Source of the DNA: Tubiluchus corallicola
Taxonomy: Eukaryota; Priapulida; Priapulimorpha; Priapulimorphida; Tubiluchidae
Length of the DNA stretch: 64,000 nt
Assembly: GCA_030141605.1 (NCBI GenBank)
Contig: JAQGDQ010000005.1
Coordinates: forward strand, 372,001-436,000
Direction: 5' to 3'
The translations under genes were made by a program, and so were the position numbers. The notes beneath the pieces are model-generated. The model ran no database searches. It saw nothing but the letters and a program-made list of their open reading frames with translations, and was not told the DNA's origin. Below, piece by piece: positions 1 through 11,879 of the stretch; the first letter of the stretch is position 1; every line of letters begins with the position of its first letter.

Positions 1-2934
1 TAAATCGGTCAACCTATTTAAAAGGCTCATCAACAAACAGGTGCTAGTGCCGCATGACAGGCATCAAATACGGGTGAGTTAAAGCCGTTTGGCTTTGACA
101 CCTGCATGCGTACAGTAACACCACAATAAGCATAAATGATCTAATCTACACTACCCACTAGTGGTTATACAGATAAAGTGTATTTTACAAATTAGCCACA
201 AGCATAAGAGAGAGATGTCACCCAACACAAAGTGGTGCCTCATAATAAATATCAAGCATCACTTTTGGAATCATACAGAAATGGTCTTTTATGTACAAGT
301 ACACAGTTTATCACATTGCACAGCTAGTAACACAATGTCCTCTAACCATGGTTATATTATTATCAATAGGATACCTAAAACAATATTTACAGTTTCTTAG
401 GACTTTTCAAACTTGTACAAAAATAAGATTTATCGCGGTTAACAATACCAAATGGACCATTACATAAACATCTGTATATGTCCATAGAAAATTATGACAT
501 AAAAGTTGATATTGTATGGATTGGCTATTAAGATAGATACAAGTTGGGATAAATAGCAGCGTATTTACAAACGGTAGAAAATAAATGAATAACGAGCAAT
601 ACTATGTAACTGATTAAAAACACTGATATTAAAAACCAGCCAGCCTCTCGCTGTATCACAATTTAAATAATAGAAACTTAACTTACCATAAAACCGAATA
701 ATAGTAGGTTGATTAAATGATGGATAATAACACACATCAATTAGGCCTATTTATAAATAGTTTAAAACAGTTGGTACACCATTGCACATGCGAATATAGA
801 ACAAAAGATTTAAGAAAATGTTTGTTTAACTCAAATAGTAGTAATGCAAAGCAAATCCAATGCTACCATTTATAAAGATTTTTTTCTAAATAGTGTGCAT
901 AATTCATAAACATCTAGAGCAGCTCAACTGCAACAGTGGATATTAACTAGGTATTATACAAATCTTTGAACTCGTACACCTTTGTCAAAAACTTCAAACA
1001 TTCCCTGACAATACTGGTGCGTATACCTGTACAATCTAGATCAGTAGGATAACAAGCTAAGATATTATATAGTGTATCCACAAAAACCATAAAACTACAA
1101 TTCTGTAGTATACAACAAACCAGGTAGACATGCTTTCATATGCTTGTGGCTCACATACAAAGTGCAAAAGACATCACAAAAATCTGCTTCTATAAAAGTT
1201 CTACACTAATCCGTGGCTGTTGAACTCACACAACAAGCACATGGATGCTCTACATTAAAAAAATTTTCATGTTTTTTTGAAAGTTATTGTTTTTCCATTA
1301 CAACTACAGCACAAGACACCACCATGATCAATATTCTTCCATTCGTGGAAGACTGGAATGCTGTAAGCTATCTGTCATACAGTAAATATAACAACTACCA
1401 CTTACAGATGACACGCCACAACATTCATAAGTGCACCACTATGAATGCTAGTGCACCAGACTAACTATACCTACTAGAACTACATAGAGAAAGCATGTGA
1501 AACACTCCAGGGAAACATTACATTTGCAAATTTATCCAAACATTGAAAGCACATGAAAAGACAAGGCTTGTTATGACAGGCTGACCAGAAAGGTCTGGCA
1601 ATATATAGCCGGCTGTATGTAACAGCATTTCGTGTCAACCAAGCCACACTAATTGACTAACTACAACATTTAAATCTTGTCATCATTAAAAGTCTACAAT
1701 CAACTTTCGATCAGTGATCATAACAAATTTCTTTCATTGGTCACTGCATTTTACACATGATGGAAATCTCTTTAATACGAGATTTTTCGCTCACCATTAA
1801 ACTTGTATAAATTAAATCATCCTAAATTAGCTTTAAACCTTCATTAAATAGTGCAAAATGCCATTCTTTCATTAGCAGAATCATATTCAGGCATCATGAT
1901 ATTATTTATTTCTTTGGACATTTCCATGTCTGTACATATAAAATACTCATTGTAGCACAAGTGGCATGGCAAAATAAAACTCATGTATTTCAGCCAGTAT
2001 TTTAACAAACACAAAAATTTAATTAACCAGTACAAGCAATTTGCTGTACAACTTTTGAATTAAAATTTAAGATGAAATTCCTAATAGTTGTTTGAACTGA
2101 TCGAATTAAAACTAATCTTTTCGTTTGCTGAAAAATTTGCTCCATTCATGCAAACAGGCTGCCATTTATTTTTAAGAATCCTCAGATCATCCTTAAGGAA
2201 AAACAGGAGGTCAGTGCTTACCAATCCTAAAGATGGAAAAATGACTTATTTATTAACAGATAGTAATCAATTTAACTTGAGAACTTGACAATGTAACTGA
2301 AGTTGCCAAAGCCAACTGGTTTAATACAACAATTTTTACAATTTTATTTTCCTATTCACATACCGTCACCACAAGTAAGGCAAAACCAAATAATGTACAT
2401 CATGTGTAAACAAAGTAAACATGTCTGTTTTTCCTAACCAAAATTCTTAATTAAACAATAAAAACTTTTCTGAAAAAAATCAAGGCAGTAGGAGAAAATA
2501 CTAGTAGTAATGTATTGAAACTGAACAAGTTACTCATTGTTACTGGGCATAACGCAAAAAAATAATAACTCAGGAAAAAATTATTTTAATAAAACAATTG
2601 GCATAGCATTAAAAGTTTTCTGCTATCATTTATTTAAAATAACTTTACACCTTTCATGATCCTTTATTTGAAATAAAATAACTAAACTTTCATTCTAAGC
2701 AGTTAACTAATGAAGAAATAATGGAGTTATGATTCCAACATTATACTTGTGTACTATAAACCATTTTACAATACACTTCCGTTGGATGCACAGCTAGCAA
2801 TTTATTATTCTAGGCAATACATTACTGTGTGCTAGTGCTAAGAGATATAGAAATGCTCACATTAACACTATCTATACAGTAAAGTGTTTACATTTATAAC
2901 TGTATAGGTGCACGTATGAATGGTTTACAGTACC
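1..2934 (-). other. Probable 3'UTR and downstream sequence of RBMS
   Basis: AT-rich sequence with no convincing coding frame on either strand. If the stop at 2935 is used, the 3'UTR begins here. Many TTTATT words (AATAAA on the minus strand) occur, so the cleavage site cannot be chosen. Two TGTAAATA words on the minus strand (384-391 and 562-569) match the Pumilio recognition core. Open frames present on either strand have no recognisable domain. Confidence 0.5.
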
Positions 2935-3057
2935 TCAGCCACTTCTTACCACTCCTGTGTTTGTGGCATCCGGTGTCCCAGCAGGCATGGGCATCGAAGG
3001 AACAACTGCTGGTACATAGGGTACCTGATGTGCATATGCATGTCCTCCTTGCACGTA
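2935..3057 (-). CDS. RBMS: RBMS last recognised coding exon, with stop
   Basis: The acceptor TTTTCGTTTCAG precedes TAC GTG CAA. Forty codons then run to TGA at 2937-2935. The peptide YVQGGHAYAHQVPY resembles the family's GAYLPQYAHMQ-type tail and is followed by PAVVPSMPMPAGTPD. The reading frame passes through GGAGTG|GTAAGAAG, a good splice donor at 2949 in phase 0. If it is used, the last four residues (VRSG) and this stop are replaced by a further exon that I could not identify in the window. Vertebrate RBMS proteins run some tens of residues further, so the alternative is realistic. Confidence 0.82.
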   Translation of the reverse strand, partial: YVQGGHAYAHQVPYVPAVVPSMPMPAGTPDATNTGVVRSG

Positions 3058-5200
3058 CTGAAACGAAAACAGTTGGTTGCTATAGGTGGCAAAACATTCC
3101 AGTATTTAAGCTCACATTAACTGTAAAAGTTGGGGTTACAGTCCACAATTCATATAAAATAAACCAAGCATACACTATGTAACATTTAACATGTGCAACT
3201 ATTGATTACACAAAATGACAATCATTACTGAGAGGTTAATCATAAGATACAATTGAAGTGCCAAATTATACAAAAATGAAAATGAAAATAAATATAAATT
3301 AAGAGTTTTAAAATAGGAAATTAATAAAATTGAATAATAATAATAGCCATATTCTTTACATTTTAGTATTCTGTGAAAGTCCAAATAATTAAATTAAAAA
3401 AAGTTTAAATGCAAATCTTAAACCAAATTTGCGATTTCTGAAGCCAGAAAGTAAAAAAGACGTCTAAAGGTATACTTCACCATAATGTACTTGTGTTACA
3501 AATTTGTATTCGTATCAAACAAAAAATATATTAATATTTATGATGAACAAAGAATGACATGGTCTGCGAAGAGAGAACTGCAAGTTTTACATAAGCATTA
3601 TTAGAACAATTAATCATGCAAAAGTTTATTAGAACAGTGTTATACAGATAGCTAGTTCATGACATCATCCACCACACCTTAACCAGTGCAATGCCACAGA
3701 TGCTAGCCAGCCAACAGTAATTAGTTTAACCATCAAGGGCAAAGTCTACTACAAGTGAAAATTTTCATACCCACTTTTAACAGCATTGCTTTCTGCAAAG
3801 CCAGAATGAAATGTTTACATTCCAGGTTGCACAAACGCTGTATAAACACCACTTTTTATGACATTGCACATTTGGCTCAGAAAATTTCCACAAGAAAGAC
3901 AATGTTTTGGTAGTACTGCTGTTGTCAGTATATATTAGATGAAGAATGCAAATCACGCCAGTAAGGTAAAACCGAAAACCTAGTTCCATCACCAATTCTG
4001 TGGTAATATACTAAAACTCGTACCTTTGTGACTGGCTGCACCTATGGAAAATGCACGCATACAATAGTGGTGTTGCGCAACAATGCCACATACAGCGCAA
4101 AACATGGCTAGACAATAACTTGCAAGTGAATTAGCAATGTGAAGTTAAGTTTTGTGTATCTACAGAAAATTATGAAAAATTTCTATTCTTCAACCAATTA
4201 TCTCAATGGATTTTACAGTAAGCACTCCAACATTTGCAAACATTAATGCAAAGTCTATTAATTATCACGCATCTTGGTGCATTTAATTGTTAACGAGAAA
4301 GAGAAAACGTTACGCTGTTATCAACAGTTTAACTATTTTTCAAAACATTAGAAAAAACTTTTACAATTTTACAGGAGTCCTCTACAATGCAAAAAAAACA
4401 AAATACATACATTGTCAAATATTGAGTTCTAGGGCAAACATTTGTTTTCAGACAACAAGTTCTGCACTATGCTTGCAACAGCAAAAAAATATTTTATTAT
4501 AATTAAATGGTGAGACACCAAACTAACATGTAAAGAAAAATCTCGACAAATTCATGCTGAAGGAAACCTTTATTTAACAAATGCTAGCTATATAAAATAA
4601 AAACCAACACCAACCAACAAACACATATTTTTCAACATAACTGTCAAGTAAACAACAACATTCATTTATCAAAATCACACATAATACAATAATCATTAGT
4701 ATGCAAATAGACCAATGATGGAACACAATACAATGTACAAAAAATCGTATATTAAAATACAGTGAACACAGTTTCTGCAAAAGTAACTGTAGTAAAAAAA
4801 CTAGCAATTTGAAAATAAAACAATGGAAAATGTACAAAGTGTGATTAACTACACACTGCCTAATCCAAAATAAATTATTACAATAATTATTAATCAACTG
4901 AAATTTGACTTAAAATCGAGAAAATATATCATTTTTGTCCAGAAAAATTCAGTTGTGTTTTACAAGTTGCAAGGGATACTTTGACTAAAATATTATAGTA
5001 ACTATAGACAAGTAAAACTACTGCAGTGAAAAAAGTCATGCCGCCATGCAAAAAGCTTTCACTTACAGTGTGAAATGCAAATCCTAAACAAAGTAAACAG
5101 ACTTGCACAAATTTAACACAACATTTTGCGTTTCACTGAGTTTATGTAAGAAAAACTAAAACTGTAAATGTGAATTTTTCATAGCCATATCAACACCTAC
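3058..5200 (-). other. RBMS intron, 2.1 kb, no further feature seen
   Basis: AT-rich intron bounded by GCG|GTAGGT and TTTCGTTTCAG. Open frames in it, including one of about 107 codons at 4574-4897, are Leu/Cys/Phe-rich products of A/T runs and look non-coding. I see no repeats with clear ends. Confidence 0.6.
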
Positions 5201-5311
5201 CGCAGAACCAGTGTTTCCAAGCTGTAGCTGACCCATTTGAGCTGCAAGCTGGGGTATAATGCTACTCTGTAGGTGTCCTGCAGCATTGGGATCCACCTGC
5301 GACTGCATCAT
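5201..5311 (-). CDS. RBMS: RBMS exon: C-terminal tail segment
   Basis: A 111-nt exon (37 codons, phase 0 at both ends) with acceptor GATTTTTTACAG and donor GCG|GTAGGT. The peptide starts MMQSQVDPN and contains PQLAAQMGQLQLGNTGS, which aligns with the family's PL-x-QQM-x-HLSLG-x-TGT block. The segment is predicted disordered with a short amphipathic Gln/Leu stretch. It could be skipped without a frameshift. Confidence 0.92.
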
Positions 5312-5520
5312 CTGTAAAAAATCACACTTGAGCATTAAGCATTGACAATACAAATGTTTATTATTCATAACAATGGAAAAAACACCAAATTTTTATCGTT
5401 CTAAAAACTGAGAAACTTTTATAAGTTTTCAAAGACAGTAACATCAGTTAAGTGAAAAAACAGATCACTGCAACTTGCATTTAATTTCATCAACATGTGT
5501 CAAGGCATTTACCTATTGTA

Positions 5521-5604
5521 TAATCTACCTACGAGGAGGAAAATGTTAAGCTTACGTAAGTTTAATCTACCTACGAGGTCGAAAATGTTAAGCTTACATA
5601 GGCT
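5521..5604 (-). repeat. 42-bp tandem duplication spanning a splice donor
   Basis: Copy 1 is 5521-5562 and copy 2 is 5563-5604; both start TAATCTACCTACGAGG and share GAAAATGTTAAGCTTAC, with about 37 of 42 positions equal. Copy 2 overlaps the last bases of the 5598-5851 exon. Each copy therefore carries a minus-strand GTAAGC donor, at 5597 and 5555. Using the copy-1 donor would add 42 nt in frame but would read V-S-L-T-F-S-T-S and then a TAG stop. Confidence 0.9.
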
Positions 5605-5851
5605 TGTTGAGGAGGAATCCACGGAGTAGCTTGCACTTGATAGGTAGTCACGGGCGTGCCACCACCAAGCGAATATCTAGGTACAATACCAGTCTGCAAC
5701 ATTTGTGATCCCATACCATTTTGTGATATGTGGTCACCATACTGGTATGACTGAAGGTTTTCTCCTTCGCGCCACCTGTTGAGGGGCTTCTCAAAAGGTG
5801 GCCGCTTCTTGGATCCATCAGCAAACTTTACAAGAAGTGGTTCCTGGCAAC
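5598..5851 (-). CDS. RBMS: RBMS exon: RRM2 last strand and proline/glutamine tail
   Basis: The acceptor TGACTGCCTGCAG leads into two bases completing Gly, then 84 codons ending at GCCTAT|GTAAGC in phase 0. It begins CQEPLLVKFADGSKKR, the last beta strand of RRM2 and the basic segment that follows it in the family. It continues through a WREGE motif (vertebrate RBMS has W-x-REGE here) and ends with TTYQVQATPWIPP, close to the vertebrate STYQVQS-x-WMP. The last six coding bases and the donor lie inside a 42-bp tandem duplication (5521-5604), so a second, near-identical donor exists at 5555. Confidence 0.93.
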
Positions 5852-6772
5852 CTGCAGGCAGTCAGCAAAATGCAGTTACATGACTTTGCAACGAAAATCC
5901 AACAGAATATAAAATCATATACTATGCACGGTGAAACATAAATAGCATCACTAAGGTGTATTTAGTACCTTAAGAAGACCTATAGAATTTACGAAGATAT
6001 TGTTATTCCACCAGTGTCATCAACATGGTACATAGCTTTGTGTGGCTTCAGAAGAAGGCAAGCAGACTGACCACTTTATCGGCCAGGTTGTTTAAATTTT
6101 TCTAAACATTCTTACAAGTCTCATGTATATTATATTAAAGAACTGGTTAGTCAAAGCATCAAAATATGACTTGCAGAAGATCAGTACGCATATGCTATTG
6201 AAGTACTACGACTTATTAAGCATTTAGTCAAATCTGTACTGTACCAGTAATGTGGTTGCCATTGAAAACTTTAATTGCCGAGTCACACTTGTCCTTGCTT
6301 TCAAGCCTATAAAATCAGATTCAGATAGTAAACAGAGGCGGTCAATCCAACAATTATCAAACTAGAATTATTAAAATAAGATTTCTCAAAAAGTATTTTT
6401 GCAAGAGGATTTTTTCAATTATTTGATGAACAACAGAAGAAGAAAACACGTTTCTCAAAACTTTCATGCCAACGTTACCATGAAACAGAAGCAATATAAA
6501 ATTGTATACGCTCTTGTCAAACTGAAACAAGTCTGTCTAAACTGCCTATTAAGAAGCATGCAGGCAACAAATATTTGGTTATAGAAAGTGAATCCACAAA
6601 CTGTGTGGACAATACAAAAATCTGTTTGAACAAAAATATGCTGAAATACATACATACATCTCCACACAGATTTACCATATTCACAGAGCAGTAGCTAATG
6701 AACAGTTTGTTTTCTGAGTTACTATAGTACTAGCAATACTTAGGTGCCAGCTCATTACTACCGAATACCTAC
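5852..6772 (-). other. Two short RBMS introns (5852-6244 and 6307-6772)
   Basis: Introns of 393 and 466 bp on either side of the 62-nt exon. Both are AT-rich and contain no other recognisable element. Short open frames at 6399-6667 on both strands look like chance. Confidence 0.6.
6245..6306 (-). CDS. RBMS: RBMS exon: RRM2 second helix
   Basis: A 62-nt exon with acceptor CTGATTTTATAG and a donor ACTG|GTACAG that departs from consensus at positions +4 and +5. It encodes LESKDKCDSAIKVFNGNHIT, corresponding to the MES-T/R-EKCE...FNG helix and loop of the family. The closing Gly is split with the next exon. The length of the loop after FNG is the shorter, Shep-like form rather than the longer vertebrate form with an inserted Pro-rich stretch. 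Confidence 0.92.
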
Positions 6773-6930
6773 CGTGCAAACCCAACCCCACGACTATGGC
6801 CATTATTATCCCGTAATATTCGTGTGCTGACTACAGGTCCATAAGGCATCAATATCTGTTCTAATTCGTTTTCGTTCATAGTTTTCGGTAGGTTAGCGAA
6901 ATATAAATTTGTAGGATCTTGCTCTTGTTG
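6773..6930 (-). CDS. RBMS: RBMS exon: inter-RRM linker and most of RRM2
   Basis: The acceptor CTTTTCTTCTTAG leads into CAA CAA GAG, and the donor is GCACG|GTAGGT. The exon has 52 codons plus two bases. It encodes [15 protein letters not shown] (RNP2 is LYFANL, about residues 186-191), then a helix with NENELEQIL, the [10 protein letters not shown] strand, and the start of RNP1 (RGVGFA, with Arg completed in the next exon). Vertebrate RBMS has LYISNLP at the RNP2 position, so Phe and Ala here are conservative differences. Aromatic positions needed for RNA stacking are kept. Confidence 0.95.
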
Positions 6931-8095
6931 CTAAGAAGAAAAGGGAGTATATCAAACGAATTATATCATGAACGGCTGTACTTCAGAAGAAAATGAATAA
7001 AAAACTTCACATTGTCCTAATTATTTATCATGTTTTGGGCAAGTTTCATCATCATCATCATCAGCTGTTCAAAAATGTCAGCATAGGTAAAAGACTTTGC
7101 TGGTAAAAGGTAAACTATTAAATTATACCAAAGTAATGATTTTGATATAAAAAGACAATTTAGTACAACATCATTATTGCTTGATCAAAACTAGTGAAGA
7201 AATGAATTTTAAAAAGCTCAGTACAACACGGTTTTGGCTTCACCACGCCAGTGAAAAGCAGTGATTTTTGTTTCTTACCTTATATTGTTATCAAATTACT
7301 CCTTTTTAGTCCAAGAGTTATTTAAAATCATCACATATTAGCCAAAAACAGAACTCTATTTAGTATTAGAGATGACACCTGGATAGTTCCTTAGCAGCTC
7401 AAAAGAATGAAGAAATTGAAAAGAGCTCGTTAAAGACATAACTGTTTTGGATTACAAATGAGTTACAAATGCTGTTACTCTGAGCAAAAATATTTTTTCA
7501 GGGCAATCGTAAAACCTGCCAAAAATGGCATCAAATTCGGCTGTATCTAGTATCTATGCTGCAATCTCCGGGTGTAACTAAAGTATTTTGTTGCTTACCC
7601 ATTGACCTACAAATGCATGTTTAAAGGTGCAAACACACGTGCACCTACAAATACAGACAGTAATGTGTTTATAACTCTGAACCATAGTAGTTTTCCGTCC
7701 CATCTGACTTCATAATCTCACATATACTGTAGGTTAAAGTTAATTTTACATAAAAGTCTTCCTGACAACAGTAAAGCTGCTGAACTTCATGCAGCAGGCG
7801 TTTGTGGCAATCAATATCAAATTGATTAGTCATGAACTAAACTATGCTCACTGCAAAGACAGTAGTTCCTCATACAAGCCATGGACTGAACGTTTGTATT
7901 GCTGCGCAAGGTTAAAATAAATTATAATCATCAATCAAGTTTAAGTTAACATAAATTATATCATTTGCTTGGATGCATAATTCCTAAGTGCAAAATTACT
8001 GCTCCTATTGATTGTCACAATTGTTATGCTGGATTTGCAAAAATTAAAAGATAATACTTAATAAATAATAAGAAAGGATTCAGAAGTACCTTTAC
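6931..8095 (-). other. RBMS intron with a short CAT microsatellite
   Basis: A 1.17-kb intron between the linker exon and the RNP1 exon. It holds a (CAT)n run at about 7047-7063 and otherwise ordinary AT-rich sequence. Confidence 0.6.
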
Positions 8096-8187
8096 CTTTG
8101 CCATCTGGGCTTGTACTCCCTGCAATTGAAGAGCTTTCATAGCTGTTTCGGCTACTACAGGAGATTCAAAGTCAACAAACCCGTAAC
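8096..8187 (-). CDS. RBMS: RBMS exon: RRM1 end with RNP1
   Basis: A 92-nt exon with acceptor TTTTTCATTTAAG and donor GCAAAG|GTAAAG. It starts with two bases completing a Gly codon, giving the RNP1 octamer KGYGFVDF across the junction. Helix 2 follows ([10 protein letters not shown]) and then the linker GVQAQMAK. In this family GVQAQMAK leads directly into [10 protein letters not shown], and the next exon begins exactly there. It ends in phase 0. Confidence 0.95.
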
Positions 8188-9059
8188 CTTAAATGAAAAA
8201 CAGGTCAACAACATCAAAAACAATACCATCAAAATTAAAAACTTGTACAAAAATACATATTTTATACTTTTACAAAGGAAACTATTATTAAAAGGAAAGT
8301 TTGAAAAAGTCAATGACTCGTTTTTTCGTTGCCCAAATTAATAAAAAAGTTCAGTGTTCTCACAGGCCTCCTTTATTAGTTCAGTGAAATTTAAATGCGA
8401 TGGAATACACTCTTCAGATTTGCAATTGTGATATTCAATAGCAATTAGTAGTATTCAATGACAATGTGCAGTAATCAGTAATTACAGTTGAAAAACTATT
8501 ACTTTATTAAACAAAACCGGATAATTGAAACAAACCAGAAATCTCCCGAGAGGATTATTGGTTAAACTAGAGTTACAGATAATTTAAACCAATTTTCACT
8601 AAATCTTAGCAAATTATTACGTTTCATTCTTTGAATGCCCTGTGAACTTTTTGTGCAGTACTCTCTACTATGTGCACAATAACAAACTAGCGAAAAAATG
8701 TTTCCACAATGAAGCTCACATTAATTACCATCAAGTCGAGGTGATTCCTTTCAATAAGAAGAATTATTATTTAGAAAACAATGACAAGATATATCGCTGT
8801 AACAATCATTGACAGAGAGAGATGATGATGCGTCAAAATTGCGATGTGTGAGCAGAGTGAAAAGTGAAAAATGCTAGATAATGAATACTAGTTAGAGCCA
8901 TATTATCACTGCAGCTCTGGGAAAATCTTCACTTGTTACATAATCCATTTCTACGGAAAACTACTACAAACTGCTGATTTTTCACAAATAAATGCATCGT
9001 TGCATTGAACGGAATAGTAAACTAATAAAAATAAATTATCTAGTAAATAGAAGACTTAC
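8188..9059 (-). other. RBMS intron, 0.87 kb
   Basis: AT-rich intron splitting RRM1 within the KG-YGF motif. Nothing else is seen except a small open frame on the plus strand (8111-8341) that overlaps the exon antisense and is not coding. Confidence 0.6.
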
Positions 9060-9118
9060 CTTTGCATTGGTTTGTATTCTTGTCTAATATTGCTTTTGTG
9101 GATACAATGTTACCATAT
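9060..9118 (-). CDS. RBMS: RBMS exon: RRM1 middle (YGNIVSTKAILDKNTNQCK)
   Basis: A 59-nt exon with acceptor CACTTTTCAG and donor CAAAG|GTAAGT. The first base completes the CAA codon carried over from the RRM1-start exon, and the last base begins the Gly codon finished by the next exon. It covers beta 2 and beta 3 of RRM1. The residues STKAILDKNTNQCKG match vertebrate RBMS3 almost exactly over this stretch as I remember the family, making it the single most diagnostic exon in the window. Confidence 0.95.
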
Positions 9119-10005
9119 CTGAAAAGTGACAGGTTAATTTTTGAAAACGAGATGCAAACATATTTGTAGAAACGATTTTTAATGTTTATATCACACCCGA
9201 CACCTGCTGCAAATGAATCATCAGACATACAACTGGAGTTGGGTAAGACAGATCTGCCTCCCCAAACTTAGCCAAGGTAAAGTGAATCACTTCTTTAAAT
9301 ATTATTGTCTCTGTTCAGCATAATTCATACTTTAGAAAATTATGGGTGGTAGCTCCCTAATCAGCAAAAATACCAGGCTAAGTTTTAACTTTACTGTATG
9401 TCCACATTTACATTGTTATATAATTATACAGTGGTTATCATAATGAGCTTTATTGGCAATATGGCCAGAATTACACGAAACCAAGGTCATACATCTCTCC
9501 ATTTCTTAAGTGAGGGAGAAACTGATTCATTATAAATACTTATGCAAGGCACAGCAATGTCGTGTCCAGAGTCTAGTGTTTTTTTCAAACCCTTCCGAAG
9601 CTGTCACAAGAAGCTTAATTTTAAATTACAGAAACTCCATAATAAACTGGATCCAGAATTCTAAGAAACGCCTGCCTATGTGTTTGTTGGGACAGGATTA
9701 GTGGTTATTTACAATGATTAGAAATCAATAATAGTTAATACAATAGTGCTGTATTATCGTTAGCATGACTTATCTGTTTTCATGTGTTTTCTTGCTGAAG
9801 GTGAAAATGCTGTCTGCAAATTTCTTGTGATTTAAGGTATTTATCAATTGAGGGCGACATTTAAAGTTATATAAGCATGATCATTTAAGTTGGACTTAAA
9901 AAATCGTTGAAGAGTTGTACGAACAATAACCTTTAGAGCAACTTCAGTATCCTACTGAGAAAAAGTGCCGGTGCTAAATAACAGAGGCTTTTGTCAAAGA
10001 GGAGA

Positions 10006-10978
10006 ATGGCTGACGACTTTTTTGACGAAATGCCTGATACCATAATTATCATCAATGAGGCGCTTGCATACTGCCTTCACCACACACAATTCAGTTGTAA
10101 TGATGCATTAAAAACAGTCTTACTAAACTTTTCCCTGCCAAATGAGAACAGTAAAGCTGAACACGATATTTTATGGGATGAGTGCAACAACTACTTGCCT
10201 ACGTTACCAACAGCCGTTCAACTGCAGTTAGATCAGCACATGAAGCGGATCTTTGAGACATAGCTGATGCAATGAAATATCAAGACGAGAGTGACAGTTG
10301 TGAATTATTTCAGGTTGTGGCAAAAAACCACCAGAGGAAGTGAATGTGTGTGCTATAGTAGACCGCCTAACAAAGTCAAACGAAAACTTGCTGAGGTCAG
10401 AGGAGCAGTCTGAAAAATATACGATACAGAATATAGCAAATGATGTTGAGATCAATAATTCTTCGGCGAACGAGAATCGTCAAGCAAAGGTGAAGAGTGT
10501 GGCTACATCAAACAGGGAGTGTGCAGAGAAAGAGAACCAGAACAAGGATAAGCGGAGAACATTTCATTTGTTCCTGAATGGAAAAAGGAGGAGAATACTG
10601 GTCCTGCCACAGCCGAATTTCAGGTCCCAATATACCATCATAAGAAAGTGGAGCAGAGGAGAAAAAAGAGCAGTGGTGATTGGGACTAATGAAAATGCAC
10701 AAGTAACTGGAGCGCCATGAGACCTAGACATGTTTGTCATTCGAGTGACACACTCTACATCTGATGATGAAATTAAAGCGATTCTGAAGAGCCAAAAAAT
10801 TGACGTTATCGATTTCCTGAAGATATCACACAAAGAAGCCAGGTATAAGTCTTACAAGATAACTATAGGCTCTGAATACATTGACAAAGTCTTTAAAGCT
10901 GAGTTTTGGTCATGTAATATAGGTTGCAGAATATTTGTGCAACTTAGAAGGGGGGATGAACTGAACAAAAATGTGTAA
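10006..10978 (+). pseudogene. LINE ORF1 remnant
   Basis: It starts at ATG 10006 (MADDFFDEMPD), stays open to a stop at 10261-10263, and then continues after a shift from about 10280 to a TGA at 10718-10720. After that stop the same frame resumes with DLDMFVIRVTHSTSDDEIK and ends at 10978. The C-terminal part, with KSYKITIG and AEFWSCNIGCRIFVQ, has the pattern I know from ORF1 proteins of invertebrate CR1/L2-type LINEs, where it forms the nucleic-acid-binding end. At least one frameshift and one nonsense change are visible. Confidence 0.65.
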
Positions 10979-11018
10979 TGGATAGGTTTTTAATTTGTAC
11001 TTTTAACTATAAAGTATT

Positions 11019-11879
11019 TTGCAACTAGATAGACGTGTTTTCATTAAATCTTTGTTAAGCAAATGTGACAATCAACTGCAAAAATTAAAGGATATATCGC
11101 TCAATTTTAATGTGATAGCTTGTTCCAGAGTTGATAGTAGCACTGAAATCTTAAGAGGGAGACCATATGGTGGTTGTGCACTATTCTGGCACACATCATT
11201 AGATCAAGTGTTAACCCTTATAAAAACAGACTGTCGCCGATTATGTGGTGTAAAAATGATAAATGAAGGGACATGCACTTTATTAATTAATACGTATATG
11301 CCTTATGATTCTGGTACAAATAAAGTAGACGATGTACAACAGACAGTTAATGTTATAAACGAGATAGAACACTTGATTCAGTTAATGTTTAAAATGAGAT
11401 AATGTTATGATAGGGGGCGATTTCAATGCACACTTCAAGAAAAATTCTGCCCACGTCAATACTATTGGTACTTTTGCTGAAAGGGGAAATGTTTCAATTG
11501 TAAAGCAAGTGAAAATTGTAAAATTGATTTTACATATCGTAACAATTGCACATTGAACGAATCTTTTATAGATCATTTTATTACAAACAAAAGCCTGATG
11601 TCAAGTGTCACTGAATTAGTTGTTAATTATTCAGGTGATAATTTAAGTGACCATAGCCCAATTATTCTTAAATTATCCGGTTTGAATCAACTAAAGCATG
11701 ATTGCCTTGGCAAAGGGCTAGTGTTCAAGAGTTTAAACCAGTTTAAGCAGGTTTTAAACATAAATCTTGGTCTGATCCAAGTACCTTACAATATTGTGTA
11801 TTGCTCATTAGCGGGACACCAGTATGATAGTCACAATACTGCTATAAATGACTATTGCAATGCAATTGTTAATGCTTGA
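11019..11879 (+). pseudogene. LINE endonuclease (APE-type) remnant
   Basis: Three frames carry it. One, at 11019-11402, includes RGRPYGGCALFW and LLINTYMPYDSG. The second, from 11405, gives VMIGGDFNAHF. The third, from 11553 to 11879, gives FIDHFITN and LSDHSPIILKL. GGDFNAH and SDHSPI are the conserved catalytic-core motifs of apurinic-type endonucleases in non-LTR retrotransposons. The frame changes show it is inactive. Confidence 0.75.

Noticed and set aside
14-101. Possible terminal RBMS exon after the donor at 2949 (acceptor-like GCATGCAG at 102)
   Set aside because: The phase-0 frame gives 23 residues and a stop with no similarity to RBMS tails, and the polypyrimidine tract is weak.
2916-3182. 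Plus-strand frame overlapping the last RBMS exon
   Set aside because: Antisense shadow of the real coding exon.
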